DNA of 64,000 nt, taken from assembly GCF_009687885.1 (NCBI RefSeq), contig NZ_BLAF01000030.1, positions 49,866 to 113,865 of the forward strand, given 5' to 3'. The notes under the pieces were generated by a model. The model was not told the DNA's origin. It was given only the letters and a program-made list of their open reading frames with translations, and did not search any database. This document shows, piece after piece, positions 54,141 through 62,370 of this stretch; the first letter of the stretch is position 1; every line of letters starts with the position of its first letter. The stretch comes from Acrocarpospora pleiomorpha (GTDB taxonomy: Bacteria; Actinomycetota; Actinomycetes; Streptosporangiales; Streptosporangiaceae). Both the position numbers and the translations under genes were made by a program.

Positions 54141-55463
54141 TCACCTCGCGGAGGATGGCATTCCGCCGGGAGACGCGGGCATCAGGGGGACGGGCATCAG
54201 CGGGGTTGGGCTTGGTCGTGGTGCGTAGGCGGGGCCGCCGAAGTGGTTGACGCTCAGCCGGCAGTTGGCGAAATCGGCGTAGAACATGCGCAGCCACTCG
54301 CGGCGTTGCTCCTCGCTCAGGCCGGAGAACCATGCGGAGGCGTTTTGGTGCTCGACGAGTGGGCCGGCGGGGAGGGGTTCGCCGCGCAACCAGGCGGCCA
54401 CGATTGCTCGGTAGCCGGCGGAGACGGGTTCGGTGCAGGGGCGGGACAGGCGTTCGACGAATTCGGCGGCTGCGCGGTCGGCGTAGCCGGTGTCCAGGTC
54501 GTCGACGTGGATGGGGATTACGCCCCGGGCCGCGTCCTCGGCGCCCGCGGTCAGGCGGGAGCGCTGCTCGACTCGCTGGAAGGCGGCGGGGGTGCCGGAC
54601 AGGCGCGCCGCGATGCCGGTGAACGCGCTGCCCAGTTCGGTCAGGCCGCCGCGCATGCCGGGGTGCACGCAGACTGTGATCGGCCACTCCTGGCAGCTGT
54701 AGACGATCTTCTGGGCGCTGGCCAGGGCATCGGGTTCTGAGAGCAGGCGGGCCACTCCGGTGCCGGCCGTCAGCACGGCGAGCATCGCCGCCGCCAGTGC
54801 GAGCGGCTGCCGTGTCACCGCGGCCGCCCAGCCGAGTAGCAGCGCGGCGCTGATGCCCAGGAGCCATATCGTCTGATCGAGAAAGGCTCCGTCGCTCAGG
54901 CCTTGGAACAGGTCGTACGGCTCGGGTGGGGCCGGTGCCAGTCGATCCGCCCAGCCGGAGCCCTCCACGATCCAGGTGAACAGGGCGTAGGTGGCCATTC
55001 CGGCCAGCATCGGCGTGATGGCGTATGGCACGGCCCAGCCGAGCATCCAGCCCAGCACGACGTAAAGCGTCAAGCCGGCCGCGCCCATGGCCAGGCCGCT
55101 CGGCAGTAGTCGGCCGGCCTGCTCGCTGAGCACCGCGCGCAGCGTGAGCACGAGCACGGTCGCCCCGAAGGAACCGACCACGACGGCCAGGATCGCCAGG
55201 GGCGCTTTCAACGCCTGCCGGATGGTTCGTTCGCCCCGGGTTGCCCGGCGCTTCCTGACCGCGACCCAGGCGGCGAACGCGGCCGCGACCGGGCCGGTCA
55301 GCCGGAGCGAGCCGATGACGGCGACGACGATGTTGTCCCACACCATCACGCCGGGAATGAGGACGCTCCACGCCGCCACCAGGCCGAGCACCATCAGCAC
55401 GGTCACCGTGACGACCGCGCTGTGCTTCAGCTCCTCGCGTGAAACGCCCCGATGCTCACGCAC
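54141..55463 (-). CDS. membrane protein with extracytoplasmic C-terminal domain, unknown
   Basis: 440-residue protein. The first ~240 residues contain about six to seven membrane helices (VTVTVLMVLGLVAAWSVL, LPSGLAMGAAGLTLYVVLGW). The last ~190 residues are soluble, with paired cysteines (YSCQEWPITVCVHPGM; RPCTEP; FANCRL). This architecture (multi-pass plus Cys-containing C-terminal domain) is common in actinobacterial proteins encoded next to lantibiotic-like or ABC exporters, but none is adjacent here. GTG 55463 is the start used. It probably forms an operon with the DUF4230 gene. Confidence 0.75.
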   Translation of the reverse strand: MREHRGVSREELKHSAVVTVTVLMVLGLVAAWSVLIPGVMVWDNIVVAVIGSLRLTGPVAAAFAAWVAVRKRRATRGERTIRQALKAPLAILAVVVGSFGATVLVLTLRAVLSEQAGRLLPSGLAMGAAGLTLYVVLGWMLGWAVPYAITPMLAGMATYALFTWIVEGSGWADRLAPAPPEPYDLFQGLSDGAFLDQTIWLLGISAALLLGWAAAVTRQPLALAAAMLAVLTAGTGVARLLSEPDALASAQKIVYSCQEWPITVCVHPGMRGGLTELGSAFTGIAARLSGTPAAFQRVEQRSRLTAGAEDAARGVIPIHVDDLDTGYADRAAAEFVERLSRPCTEPVSAGYRAIVAAWLRGEPLPAGPLVEHQNASAWFSGLSEEQRREWLRMFYADFANCRLSVNHFGGPAYAPRPSPTPLMPVPLMPASPGGMPSSAR

Positions 55464-55702
55464 GACCTACCCATGTCAATGTGCTGCCCATCAAGCACCC
55501 CCCGTGCCTGTGTAGACGCCGCCACCCGCTCGGCCGCGCCCGTTTCCCCGTGGCGCGGGGCGAGTTTGCCGTCGCCTCACTGTTTGACGTGACAACCATA
55601 ACGGAGCGTGATGTTTGGTGGGCCGATTCTTGGGTCAAGGACTGAGTTTGGTCACGCTACGTGAAGTGCGAATCTGGACGATCGCCGCGCTACCGTAACG
55701 CT

Positions 55703-56221
55703 GTGCCTCTCAACCTGCCGTTCGATCCCATCGAGCGCGCCGCCGGGACCTGGCGGGAGCGCTTCGGGCCCTCGTCCGCCATGGCCGCCGTCACCTCGAT
55801 CATGAGAGCGCACCAGATCTTGCTCGCGCAACTGGACACGCTGCTCAAGCCGTACGATCTGACCTTCGCCCGGTACGAGGCGCTGGTCCTGCTGACCTTC
55901 AGCCGGGCCGGGGCGCTGCCGCTTTCCAAGATCGGGGAGCGGCTGATGGTGCACCCGACCAGCGTGACCAACACGGTGGACCGGCTGGAGCGGGCGGGTC
56001 TGGTGATCCGCCGCCGGAATCCGAACGACGGCCGGGGCGTGCTCGCCGAGATCACCGACGAGGGCCGCGCCGCCGTCCGCGCCGCCACCGCCGACCTGAT
56101 GGCCGCCGACTTCGGCCTGGGCATGTACGGCGAGCCCGACCTCACCGCCATGTTCGACCTGCTCAGAACCCTCCGGGTGGCGGCGGGCGACTTCACCGAG
56201 AAGGACGGTGGCAGTTTTTAG
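55703..56221 (+). CDS. MarR-family transcriptional regulator
   Basis: 172-residue winged-helix regulator. The GTG at 55703 (MPLNLPFDPIERAAG) lies about 6 nt after a possible -10 (TACCGT), suggesting a leaderless message; the longer frame begins in the promoter. HTH and wing: LPLSKIGERLMVHPTSVTNT then VDRLERAGLVIRRRNPNDGR. An inverted repeat TCACG-CTA-CGTGA lies upstream (55652-55664). It stands directly before icmA, whose promoter carries a palindrome; autoregulation and control of icmA are likely. Confidence 0.88.
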   Translation: MPLNLPFDPIERAAGTWRERFGPSSAMAAVTSIMRAHQILLAQLDTLLKPYDLTFARYEALVLLTFSRAGALPLSKIGERLMVHPTSVTNTVDRLERAGLVIRRRNPNDGRGVLAEITDEGRAAVRAATADLMAADFGLGMYGEPDLTAMFDLLRTLRVAAGDFTEKDGGSF

Positions 56222-56237
56222 TAGGACGTCCTAGTAT
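56222..56237 (+). promoter_or_regulatory. icmA promoter with palindromic operator
   Basis: TAGGACGTCCTA (56222-56233) is a perfect 12-bp palindrome that overlaps a -10-like TAGTAT (56232-56237). The mutase ATG at 56245 is 7 nt further on, so the mRNA would be leaderless. The palindrome starts one base after the MarR stop codon and is a good candidate MarR operator. Confidence 0.65.
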
Positions 56238-56244
56238 CTTGGCT

Positions 56245-57903
56245 ATGGACGAGATCGAGGCTGGGCGTGCCCGCTGGCAGGCCAGATACGACGCGGCGAG
56301 CAAGCGGAACCGCGAGTTCAAGACGCTGTCCGGCCTGGCGGTCGATCCCGTTTACGGGCCGCAGGCCGCCGATTCCCGGTTCGAGCGGATCGGGTGGCCG
56401 GGGGAGTATCCGTTCACGCGTGGCCTGCACGCGACCGGCTACCGGGGGCGGCCGTGGACGATCCGGCAGTTCGCCGGGTTCGGGAACGCGCGGCAGACCA
56501 ACGAGCGCTACAAGATGATTCTGGGCGCGGGCGGGGGCGGGCTCTCGGTCGCGTTCGACATGCCGACGCTGATGGGCCGTGACTCCGACGACGCGCATTC
56601 GCTTGGCGAGGTCGGCCACTGCGGGGTGGCGATCGACTCGGCGCTCGACATGGATCTGCTGTTCGACGGCATCCCGCTGGGCGAGGTGACCACCTCGATG
56701 ACGATCAGCGGTCCGGCGGTGCCGATCTTCTGTATGTACGTGGTGGCGGCGGAGCGTCAGGGCGTACCGCTGCGGGCTTTGAACGGGACGCTGCAGACCG
56801 ACATCTTCAAGGAGTACATCGCGCAGAAGGAGTGGCTGTTCGCGCCCGAGCCGCACCTGCGGCTGATCGGTGACCTGATGGAGTTCTGCGCCGCCGAAGT
56901 GCCCGCCTACAAGCCGCTGTCGGTCTCCGGCTACCACATCAGGGAGGCCGGCTCCACGGCCGCCCAGGAGCTGGCCTTCACCCTCGCCGACGGCTTCGGC
57001 TACGTCGAGCTGGGTTTGTCCCGGGGTCTGGACGTGGACGTCTTCGCCCCGGGCCTGTCCTTCTTCTTCGACGCGCACATCGACTTCTTCGAGGAGATCG
57101 CCAAGTTCCGCGCCGCCCGCCGCATCTGGGCCCGCTGGATGCGGGAGGTGTACGGCGCGCGCACCGAGAAGGCGCAGTGGCTGCGCTTCCACACCCAGAC
57201 CGCCGGGGTCTCGCTCACCGCCCGGCAGCCCGACAACAACATCGTCAGGACCGCCGTCGAGGCGCTGGCCGCGGTGCTGGGCGGCACCCAGTCGCTGCAC
57301 ACCAACGCGCTGGACGAGGTGCTGGCGCTGCCGTCGGAGAAGGCCGCCGAGATCGCGCTGCGCACCCAGCAGGTGATCATGGAGGAGACCGAGGTGGTCA
57401 ACGTCGTCGACCCGCTCGGCGGCTCCTGGTATGTGGAGGCGCTCACCGACCGGCTGGAGGCCGAGGCGGAGGAGATCTTCGCCAAGATCCGCGAGATGGG
57501 GACCGGAGACATCACCTCCGGGCTGCTGCGCGGCATCGAGGACGGCTGGTTCATGGCCGAGATCGCCGAAGCCGCCTTCGACTACCAGCGGCAGCTGGAG
57601 AAGGGCGACAAGCATGTGGTGGGGGTGAACTGCCACACCGGGACCACCGAGGAGCCGCTGGAGATCCTGCGGGTCAGCCACGAGGTGGAGGCCGAGCAGC
57701 GGCGGGTGCTGGCCGAACGGCGGGTCCGGCGGGATCAGGGGGCGGTGGACGCGGCGCTGGCCGCTCTGGTGGCGGCGGCGCGTACCGACCGGAACATGAT
57801 CGAACCGATGCTGGTGGCGGCCCGGGCCGAGGCGACGCTGGGCGAAATCTGCGATGTGCTCCGCGAAGAATGGGGCACATACACCGAACCCCCGCGATTC
57901 TGA
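56245..57903 (+). CDS. icmA: isobutyryl-CoA-mutase-like large subunit (B12-dependent acyl-CoA mutase)
   Basis: 552-residue catalytic (TIM-barrel) subunit of the methylmalonyl-CoA mutase family. It lacks a C-terminal B12-binding domain, so a separate small subunit is required and is not in this window. Substrate-determining positions read IRQFAGFG (Phe, where methylmalonyl-CoA mutase has Tyr) and KEYIAQKEW (Gln, where methylmalonyl-CoA mutase has Arg), the combination known for isobutyryl/n-butyryl-CoA mutase. Other motifs: LSVAFDMPTLMG, SISGPAVPIF-like TISGPAVPIF and LTARQPDNNIVRTAVEAL. The ATG at 56245 is leaderless by position. MeaB and PduO in the window would support it. Confidence 0.82.
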   Translation: MDEIEAGRARWQARYDAASKRNREFKTLSGLAVDPVYGPQAADSRFERIGWPGEYPFTRGLHATGYRGRPWTIRQFAGFGNARQTNERYKMILGAGGGGLSVAFDMPTLMGRDSDDAHSLGEVGHCGVAIDSALDMDLLFDGIPLGEVTTSMTISGPAVPIFCMYVVAAERQGVPLRALNGTLQTDIFKEYIAQKEWLFAPEPHLRLIGDLMEFCAAEVPAYKPLSVSGYHIREAGSTAAQELAFTLADGFGYVELGLSRGLDVDVFAPGLSFFFDAHIDFFEEIAKFRAARRIWARWMREVYGARTEKAQWLRFHTQTAGVSLTARQPDNNIVRTAVEALAAVLGGTQSLHTNALDEVLALPSEKAAEIALRTQQVIMEETEVVNVVDPLGGSWYVEALTDRLEAEAEEIFAKIREMGTGDITSGLLRGIEDGWFMAEIAEAAFDYQRQLEKGDKHVVGVNCHTGTTEEPLEILRVSHEVEAEQRRVLAERRVRRDQGAVDAALAALVAAARTDRNMIEPMLVAARAEATLGEICDVLREEWGTYTEPPRF

Positions 57904-57910
57904 CTGTGAC

Positions 57911-58024
57911 ATGGCCGCGCCTCCGGCACGGCGGGCTTGGCCGCCTTCAGCCTGCGTCTTCCCTCGTCACTCCGGCCGCTTCGCGACCTGCGTTCCTCAG
58001 TCCAGACACAGGCGCGGCCAAGCC
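57911..58024 (+). repeat. 114-bp dispersed repeat with terminal inverted repeats, copy 2
   Basis: The core 57912-58020 is bounded by TGGCCGCGCCT and AGGCGCGGCCA. It matches copy 1 (3999-4112) in reverse complement with two substitutions. It begins 8 nt after the icmA stop and ends 53 nt before the next ATG. Position right after a stop codon would suit a transcriptional punctuation role; high identity suits recent mobility. Confidence 0.85.
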
Positions 58025-58077
58025 TTTCCCCGAGGGGATGGGACAGGGTCCCCTGGGGATGCGGCAGGATTAGGAGT

Positions 58078-59007
58078 ATGGCAGCGGACTTCTCTCGACC
58101 TGGATCGCTCTACGGCGCCGTGGATCTCGGCGCGCGCAAGCAGGCGCTGGAGGCGCAGGCGCGGCGCGAGGCCGCGGCCAAGAACCCCGCGCCGCCCGGG
58201 ACTCCCGAGCTCATCGAACCGACCGCGGCGACGTTCACCGCCGAGGTGGTGGAGCGTTCGATGAGCGTTCCGATCATCGTCGAGGCGACCGTGCCGCGGG
58301 CCGAGCAGGTCCAGCAGTTCAGCCTCGCGATGGAGAAGCTGGCCGCCGAGGCGGGCGGGTCCTGGCTGCTGGCCAGGGTCGACGTGGAGGCCAACCCCGA
58401 GTTGGCCCAGGCGCTGCGGATGCGCGCGGTGCCTACCGTGTACCTGGCGGTGCAGGGGCAGCTGATGCCGCTGTTCGAGGGCCCGCTGCCGGAAGCCCAG
58501 CTGCGCCAGGCCCTCACCCAGGTGTTCGAGCAGCTCGGCGTGGAACTGGGCGCGCCCGTCGCGCCGGGGGAGGAAGGCCCCGCCGAACCTCCCGTCGACC
58601 CCGATCTGCTGGCCGCCGACATGGCGATCGAGGACGGTGACCTGGACGCGGCCGAGGCCGCCTTCGGCCGCCTGCTGGCTCGCTCCCCGGGCGACGAGGA
58701 AGCCAAGATCGGGCTCGCCGGGGTCGGCCTGGTCCGCCGGACCACCGGGCTCAACCCGTCGGAGGTGCTGCGCCGCGCCGCGGACGCGCCCGCCGACGTC
58801 AAGACCCAGACGCAGGCGGCCGACGTGGAGATGCTCGCGGGCGACGTGGACGACGCCTTCTCCCGGCTCATCGCCCTGGTGCGCCGCACGGCGGGGGAGG
58901 ACCGGGACAAGGCCCGGCTCCACCTCCTCGGCCTCTTCGACACCCTGCCCGCCGACGACCCGGCGGTCGCCAAGGCGCGCAGAGGACTGGCTTCGGCTCT
59001 CTTCTGA
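58078..59007 (+). CDS. thioredoxin-fold/TPR protein (YbbN/CnoX-like)
   Basis: 309-residue protein. The ATG at 58078 (MAADFSRPGSLYGAVDLG) has AGGAG just upstream. Residues ~45-155 form a thioredoxin fold (LLARVDVEANPELAQALRMR with the cis-Pro in AVPTVYLAVQG), but no CxxC is present. The C-terminal ~130 residues form TPR-like helical pairs (LLAADMAIEDGDLDAAEAAF). This matches YbbN/CnoX holdases that cooperate with chaperones. Catalytic redox activity is unlikely. Confidence 0.88.
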   Translation: MAADFSRPGSLYGAVDLGARKQALEAQARREAAAKNPAPPGTPELIEPTAATFTAEVVERSMSVPIIVEATVPRAEQVQQFSLAMEKLAAEAGGSWLLARVDVEANPELAQALRMRAVPTVYLAVQGQLMPLFEGPLPEAQLRQALTQVFEQLGVELGAPVAPGEEGPAEPPVDPDLLAADMAIEDGDLDAAEAAFGRLLARSPGDEEAKIGLAGVGLVRRTTGLNPSEVLRRAADAPADVKTQTQAADVEMLAGDVDDAFSRLIALVRRTAGEDRDKARLHLLGLFDTLPADDPAVAKARRGLASALF

Positions 59008-59072
59008 CTCTTGCCCCTGTGGGACGAGTGGCTCTGTGGGACGAGTGGCCCTGCGGGACGAGCGCTCGCGCT

Positions 59073-59138
59073 GCGCCGCGGACGCGCCCGCCGACGCCAA
59101 GGCGCGGACGCGGGCGGCCGACGCGGAGATGCTCGCGG
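59073..59138 (+). repeat. duplicated fragment of the upstream TPR gene
   Basis: 66 bp matching 58775-58840 of the YbbN-like gene at about 60 positions, in the same orientation. There is no start codon or ribosome-binding site, so it is a non-coding relic of a local duplication. Confidence 0.7.
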
Positions 59139-59147
59139 ACGCGGCCC

Positions 59148-59271
59148 TGTGGGATGAGCGTTTCCTTGAGTCGCGGTCGTCCAGGTGGCCCTCACCGGCC
59201 GCCCAGGCCTGTGGCACGAGCGTTTCCCTGAGGTCGCGGTCGTCCAGGCGCCCTCACCGGCCGCCCAGGCA
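59148..59271. repeat. two adjacent 62-bp direct repeats
   Basis: Units 59148-59209 and 59210-59271 both begin CTGTGG and end CACCGGCCGCCCAGGC, with few substitutions and a compensating one-base insertion and deletion. Confidence 0.8.
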
Positions 59272-59412
59272 GGGCGTAGGCGCGCGTGATTGCTTTGGTC
59301 AAAGCACTCAAATGGCGCGTATCACTCCGCTTCTCTCCATATTTCGGCCTGATGCACCCGACCGGAGGTGGCACGATAGGTCCACACCCAGTGCGCAAAG
59401 GAGCGGATTGAC

Positions 59413-60822
59413 GTGGCCACCGTGCCAAGTGTTTCTTATTCGATCACCGTCCGACTTGAGGTGCCCGCCGGGGGTAAGGCCGTGAGCCTGCTCACCCACG
59501 CGGTGGAGAACGCCGGCGGGATCGTTACCGCTCTCGACGTGACCAACGCCGGTCACGAGAAGCTGCGCATCGACGTGACCTGCGCGGCCCGCGACACCGA
59601 CCACGCGCAGGCGATCGTGGACGGGCTCGGCGCAATCGAGGGCGTGGTCATCCACAAGGTGTCCGACCGGACCTTCCTCATGCACCTCGGCGGCAAGATC
59701 GAGATGCAGTCGAAGGTGCCGTTGCGGAACCGTGACGAGCTGTCCATGGCGTACACGCCGGGTGTGGCCCGGGTGAGCATGGCCATCGCGCGCAACCCCG
59801 AGGACGCGCGGCGGCTGACCATCAAGCGGAACTCGGTGGCCGTGGTCACCGACGGGTCGGCCGTGCTCGGCCTCGGCAACATCGGGCCCGCCGCCGCGCT
59901 GCCGGTGATGGAGGGCAAGGCCGCGCTGTTCAAGCGGTTCGCCGGGATCGACGCCTGGCCGCTCTGCCTGGACACCCAGGACGTGGACGAGATCGTCACG
60001 ATCGTGCGGGCCATCGCGCCCGGGTTCGGCGGGATCAACCTGGAGGACATCTCCGCGCCGCGCTGCTTCGAGGTGGAGCGGCGGCTGCGCGAGCTGCTGG
60101 ACATCCCGGTCTTCCACGACGACCAGCACGGGACCGCGATCGTGGTGCTGGCGGCGCTCACCAACGCGCTGCGGGTGGTGCGCAAGGAGCTCGCCGACGT
60201 GCGGATCGCGCTGGCGGGCGCGGGCGCGGCCGGGACCGCCGTGCTGCGGCTGCTGCTCGCGGCCGGGGCGCGGCAGGTGGTGGTCTGCGACTACCTGGGC
60301 GCGGTGCACCTGGGCCGGGACGACCTCGACGAGTCGTTGCGGTGGATCGCCGAGCACACCAACGCCGAGGGGTATTCCGGGGACCTGCGTGGGGCGGTGA
60401 AGGGCGCCGACGTGTTCATCGGGGTGTCCGCGCCCGGCATCCTCACCGGGGACGACATCGCGACGATGGCGCCGGACTCGGTGGTCTTCGCGCTGGCCAA
60501 CCCGGAGCCGGAGGTGTCGCCCGACGACGCGCGCGAGCACGCGGCCGTGGTCGCGACCGGGCGGTCCGACTATCCGAACCAGATCAACAACGTGCTGGCC
60601 TTCCCCGGGGTGTTCCGCGGCCTGCTGGACGCGCAGGCCGACGGCGTCACCCAGGACATGCTGCTGGCCGCCGCCCGGGCGCTGGCCGCCGTGGTCACGG
60701 GGGAGGAGCTCGGGCCCAACTACATCGTGCCGAGCGTGTTCCATCCCGACGTGGCCAACGCGGTGGCGGCGGCCGTGCGCGAGTCCGCCGGCGGAAAGGT
60801 TCGCGGGTTCACCGAGGCCTGA
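59413..60822 (+). CDS. NAD(P)-dependent malic enzyme with N-terminal ACT domain
   Basis: 469-residue malic enzyme that decarboxylates malate to pyruvate. Residues ~1-85 are an ACT-like regulatory domain (YSITVRLEVPAGGKAVSLL). The catalytic part has MAYTPGVARV, the Lys/Asp site in FHDDQHGTAIVVLAAL, the cofactor loop LAGAGAAGTAVLRLL, and ALANPEPEVSP. The GTG at 59413 lacks a strong ribosome-binding site. The ACT domain suggests allosteric control by a small ligand. Streptomyces homologues share this architecture. Confidence 0.93.
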   Translation: MATVPSVSYSITVRLEVPAGGKAVSLLTHAVENAGGIVTALDVTNAGHEKLRIDVTCAARDTDHAQAIVDGLGAIEGVVIHKVSDRTFLMHLGGKIEMQSKVPLRNRDELSMAYTPGVARVSMAIARNPEDARRLTIKRNSVAVVTDGSAVLGLGNIGPAAALPVMEGKAALFKRFAGIDAWPLCLDTQDVDEIVTIVRAIAPGFGGINLEDISAPRCFEVERRLRELLDIPVFHDDQHGTAIVVLAALTNALRVVRKELADVRIALAGAGAAGTAVLRLLLAAGARQVVVCDYLGAVHLGRDDLDESLRWIAEHTNAEGYSGDLRGAVKGADVFIGVSAPGILTGDDIATMAPDSVVFALANPEPEVSPDDAREHAAVVATGRSDYPNQINNVLAFPGVFRGLLDAQADGVTQDMLLAAARALAAVVTGEELGPNYIVPSVFHPDVANAVAAAVRESAGGKVRGFTEA

Positions 60823-60871
60823 TGATTATCGAGTCTGGGTGACGTGCGCGATTAGTCCTTCCTGCCCCATG

Positions 60872-61459
60872 ATGGAAGGTATGGCGGACGCGATCTACGT
60901 CGGCGGGTTGCTCGTGGCGACGCCACTGCTCGACGACCCGAACTTCCGGCGTAGCGTCGTGCTCGTCCTGGAGCACGACGACGACGGCGGCACACTCGGC
61001 GTGGTGCTCAACCGGCCGAGCGATATCACCGTCACCCAGGTGCTCCCCGTCTGGGACGCGCTGGTCTCCGGCCCCTCGGTGCTGTTCGAGGGCGGCCCGG
61101 TCCAGACCGACAGCGCGCTGGCGCTGGCCGCCGTGCTCAGCGGCGAGGAGCCGCTGGGCTGGCGGCGCCTGCACTCCGGCCGCCCGGCCGTCTCCCGGCT
61201 CGGTACGGTCGACCTCGACGCGCCCCCCGAGATCCTGGCGGGGGAGATCTCCCAAATGCGGATCTTCGCCGGGTACGCCGGCTGGACCAGCGGCCAGCTG
61301 GAGAACGAGGTCCGGGAGGGCGCCTGGTACGTCGTCGACTCCGAACCCGGGGACACGTTTCATCCGGATCCGTCCACACTTTGGCGCTCGGTACTACGGC
61401 GTCAACCGGGCGAACTCGCCTTGGTCGCGACATATCCGGACGACCCCAAGCTGAACTGA
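60872..61459 (+). CDS. YqgE/AlgH family protein
   Basis: About 195-residue protein of the UPF0301 (DUF179) family. GGLLVATPLLDDPNFRRSVV is the family start, with GTLGVVLNRPS, LFEGGPVQTD and IFAGYAGWTSGQLENEVREG. Possible starts are 60869, 60872 and 60881; none has a well-placed ribosome-binding site, so 60872 is provisional. Function unresolved; linked in other bacteria to transcriptional control. Confidence 0.9.
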   Translation: MEGMADAIYVGGLLVATPLLDDPNFRRSVVLVLEHDDDGGTLGVVLNRPSDITVTQVLPVWDALVSGPSVLFEGGPVQTDSALALAAVLSGEEPLGWRRLHSGRPAVSRLGTVDLDAPPEILAGEISQMRIFAGYAGWTSGQLENEVREGAWYVVDSEPGDTFHPDPSTLWRSVLRRQPGELALVATYPDDPKLN

Positions 61460-61473
61460 TCTGGCCTGGAGCC

Positions 61474-61632
61474 GGTCAGCCGCCGAATTGATCCGCGCCG
61501 GAACTGGTCAACCGTCGAACGAGCCGGCTGGGACGGGCAGCCGTCGAGCTGATCCGCCCCGGAACCGTTCAGCCGTCGAGCCCGATCCGGCCGGGATTGG
61601 CAACCGTCAGGCTGATCCGCGCCCGGCAGCCG
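61474..61632. repeat. five degenerate ~31-bp tandem repeats
   Basis: Units start at 61474, 61506, 61536, 61567 and 61599 (lengths 30-32), each approximating GGTCAGCCGTCGAGCTGATC followed by CGCCCCGGAAC. They fill the gap between the convergent yqgE-like and TetR genes and end at the TetR stop. No ORF is credible. Confidence 0.75.
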
Positions 61633-62238
61633 TCATTTGTCCCAGCCCGGGCGTAGTGACTGTTCGGCGATCGCGAGAGTTTCGTCCAGTCTTTTGGCCA
61701 AGGCGTCCGCATCGCGTACCTCGTCGGGCTGGCAGTACTCGAAGCCGACCCGCGCGACCGACATGAACAGCGCGAGCACGAAGTGCGAGTGCAGGTCGTC
61801 GGTGCCCCGGCGGCGGCTGATCTCGGCCAGCAGGCGCTGCTCGCTGGCCATCAGCAGGCGCATCTGGCCCGCCATGAACGCGGGATTGTTATCCAGCAGC
61901 TTGCGCGTCTTCACGAACCGCTCATGGTCGGCCTCGTCGCGATGGCCCATGGCCGCCAGCGCCAGCCGCATGGCCTGCGACATCGCCACAAAGGGGGACT
62001 CGGATTCAGGACGGTCGGACAGCTCCGCTAGAAATGTGTCCATGGCATCCGCTGGCAGCGCCAGCGCGACGTCCTCCTTCGAACCGAAATATCGGAAGAA
62101 CGTCCGCGGCGAGACGTCGACGCTCGCCGCGATCTGATCGATGGTCGTGGCCTCATACCCCTGATCGCGGAAGAGATCGAGGGCCGCGTCGATCAACGCC
62201 AGCCGTGTCTTCTGCTTCTTGCGCTCGCGCAGACCCAT
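61633..62238 (-). CDS. TetR-family regulator of the adjacent MFS exporter
   Basis: 201-residue regulator. The start at 62238 (MGLRERKKQKTRLALIDAAL) has GGGAGG 8 nt upstream. HTH: EATTIDQIAASVDVSPRTFF then RYFGSKEDVALAL. The C-terminal domain is the common form found with drug exporters. It is divergent from the MFS gene with 132 bp between them containing an inverted repeat. Repression of the exporter and itself is inferred. Confidence 0.92.
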   Translation of the reverse strand: MGLRERKKQKTRLALIDAALDLFRDQGYEATTIDQIAASVDVSPRTFFRYFGSKEDVALALPADAMDTFLAELSDRPESESPFVAMSQAMRLALAAMGHRDEADHERFVKTRKLLDNNPAFMAGQMRLLMASEQRLLAEISRRRGTDDLHSHFVLALFMSVARVGFEYCQPDEVRDADALAKRLDETLAIAEQSLRPGWDK

Positions 62239-62273
62239 CCCTGTCACCTCCCTGAAACCCAAAGTTCACGTAC

Positions 62274-62319
62274 TGCCAGATGTCACCTTATGTCGGAAAA
62301 AAGGATTTGTCATCTGGCA
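62274..62319. promoter_or_regulatory. inverted repeat in TetR/MFS divergent promoter
   Basis: TGCCAGATG (62274-62282) and CATCTGGCA (62311-62319) are exact inverted copies 28 bp apart; TGTCA/TGACA half-sites also recur nearby. It is a candidate TetR operator governing both genes. Confidence 0.5.
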
Positions 62320-62370
62320 CTCACTGACATAAATTACGACGCGTTGACTTCTACTGGGGGGAATCCCGAC

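Larger units (their letters stand above)
59008..59412. other. 405-bp intergenic region with degenerate repeats
   Basis: It holds short repeats of TGTGGGACGAG (59020-59060), a 66-bp degraded copy of part of the upstream gene (59073-59138), and a 62-bp tandem duplication (59148-59271). The last ~140 bp, before malic enzyme, probably hold its promoter; no clear -35/-10 pair is assigned. Confidence 0.65.

Noticed and set aside
61474-61632. Regular 31-bp repeats as a CRISPR array
   Set aside because: The whole unit is degenerate and there are no conserved repeat/unique spacer alternation and no cas genes.
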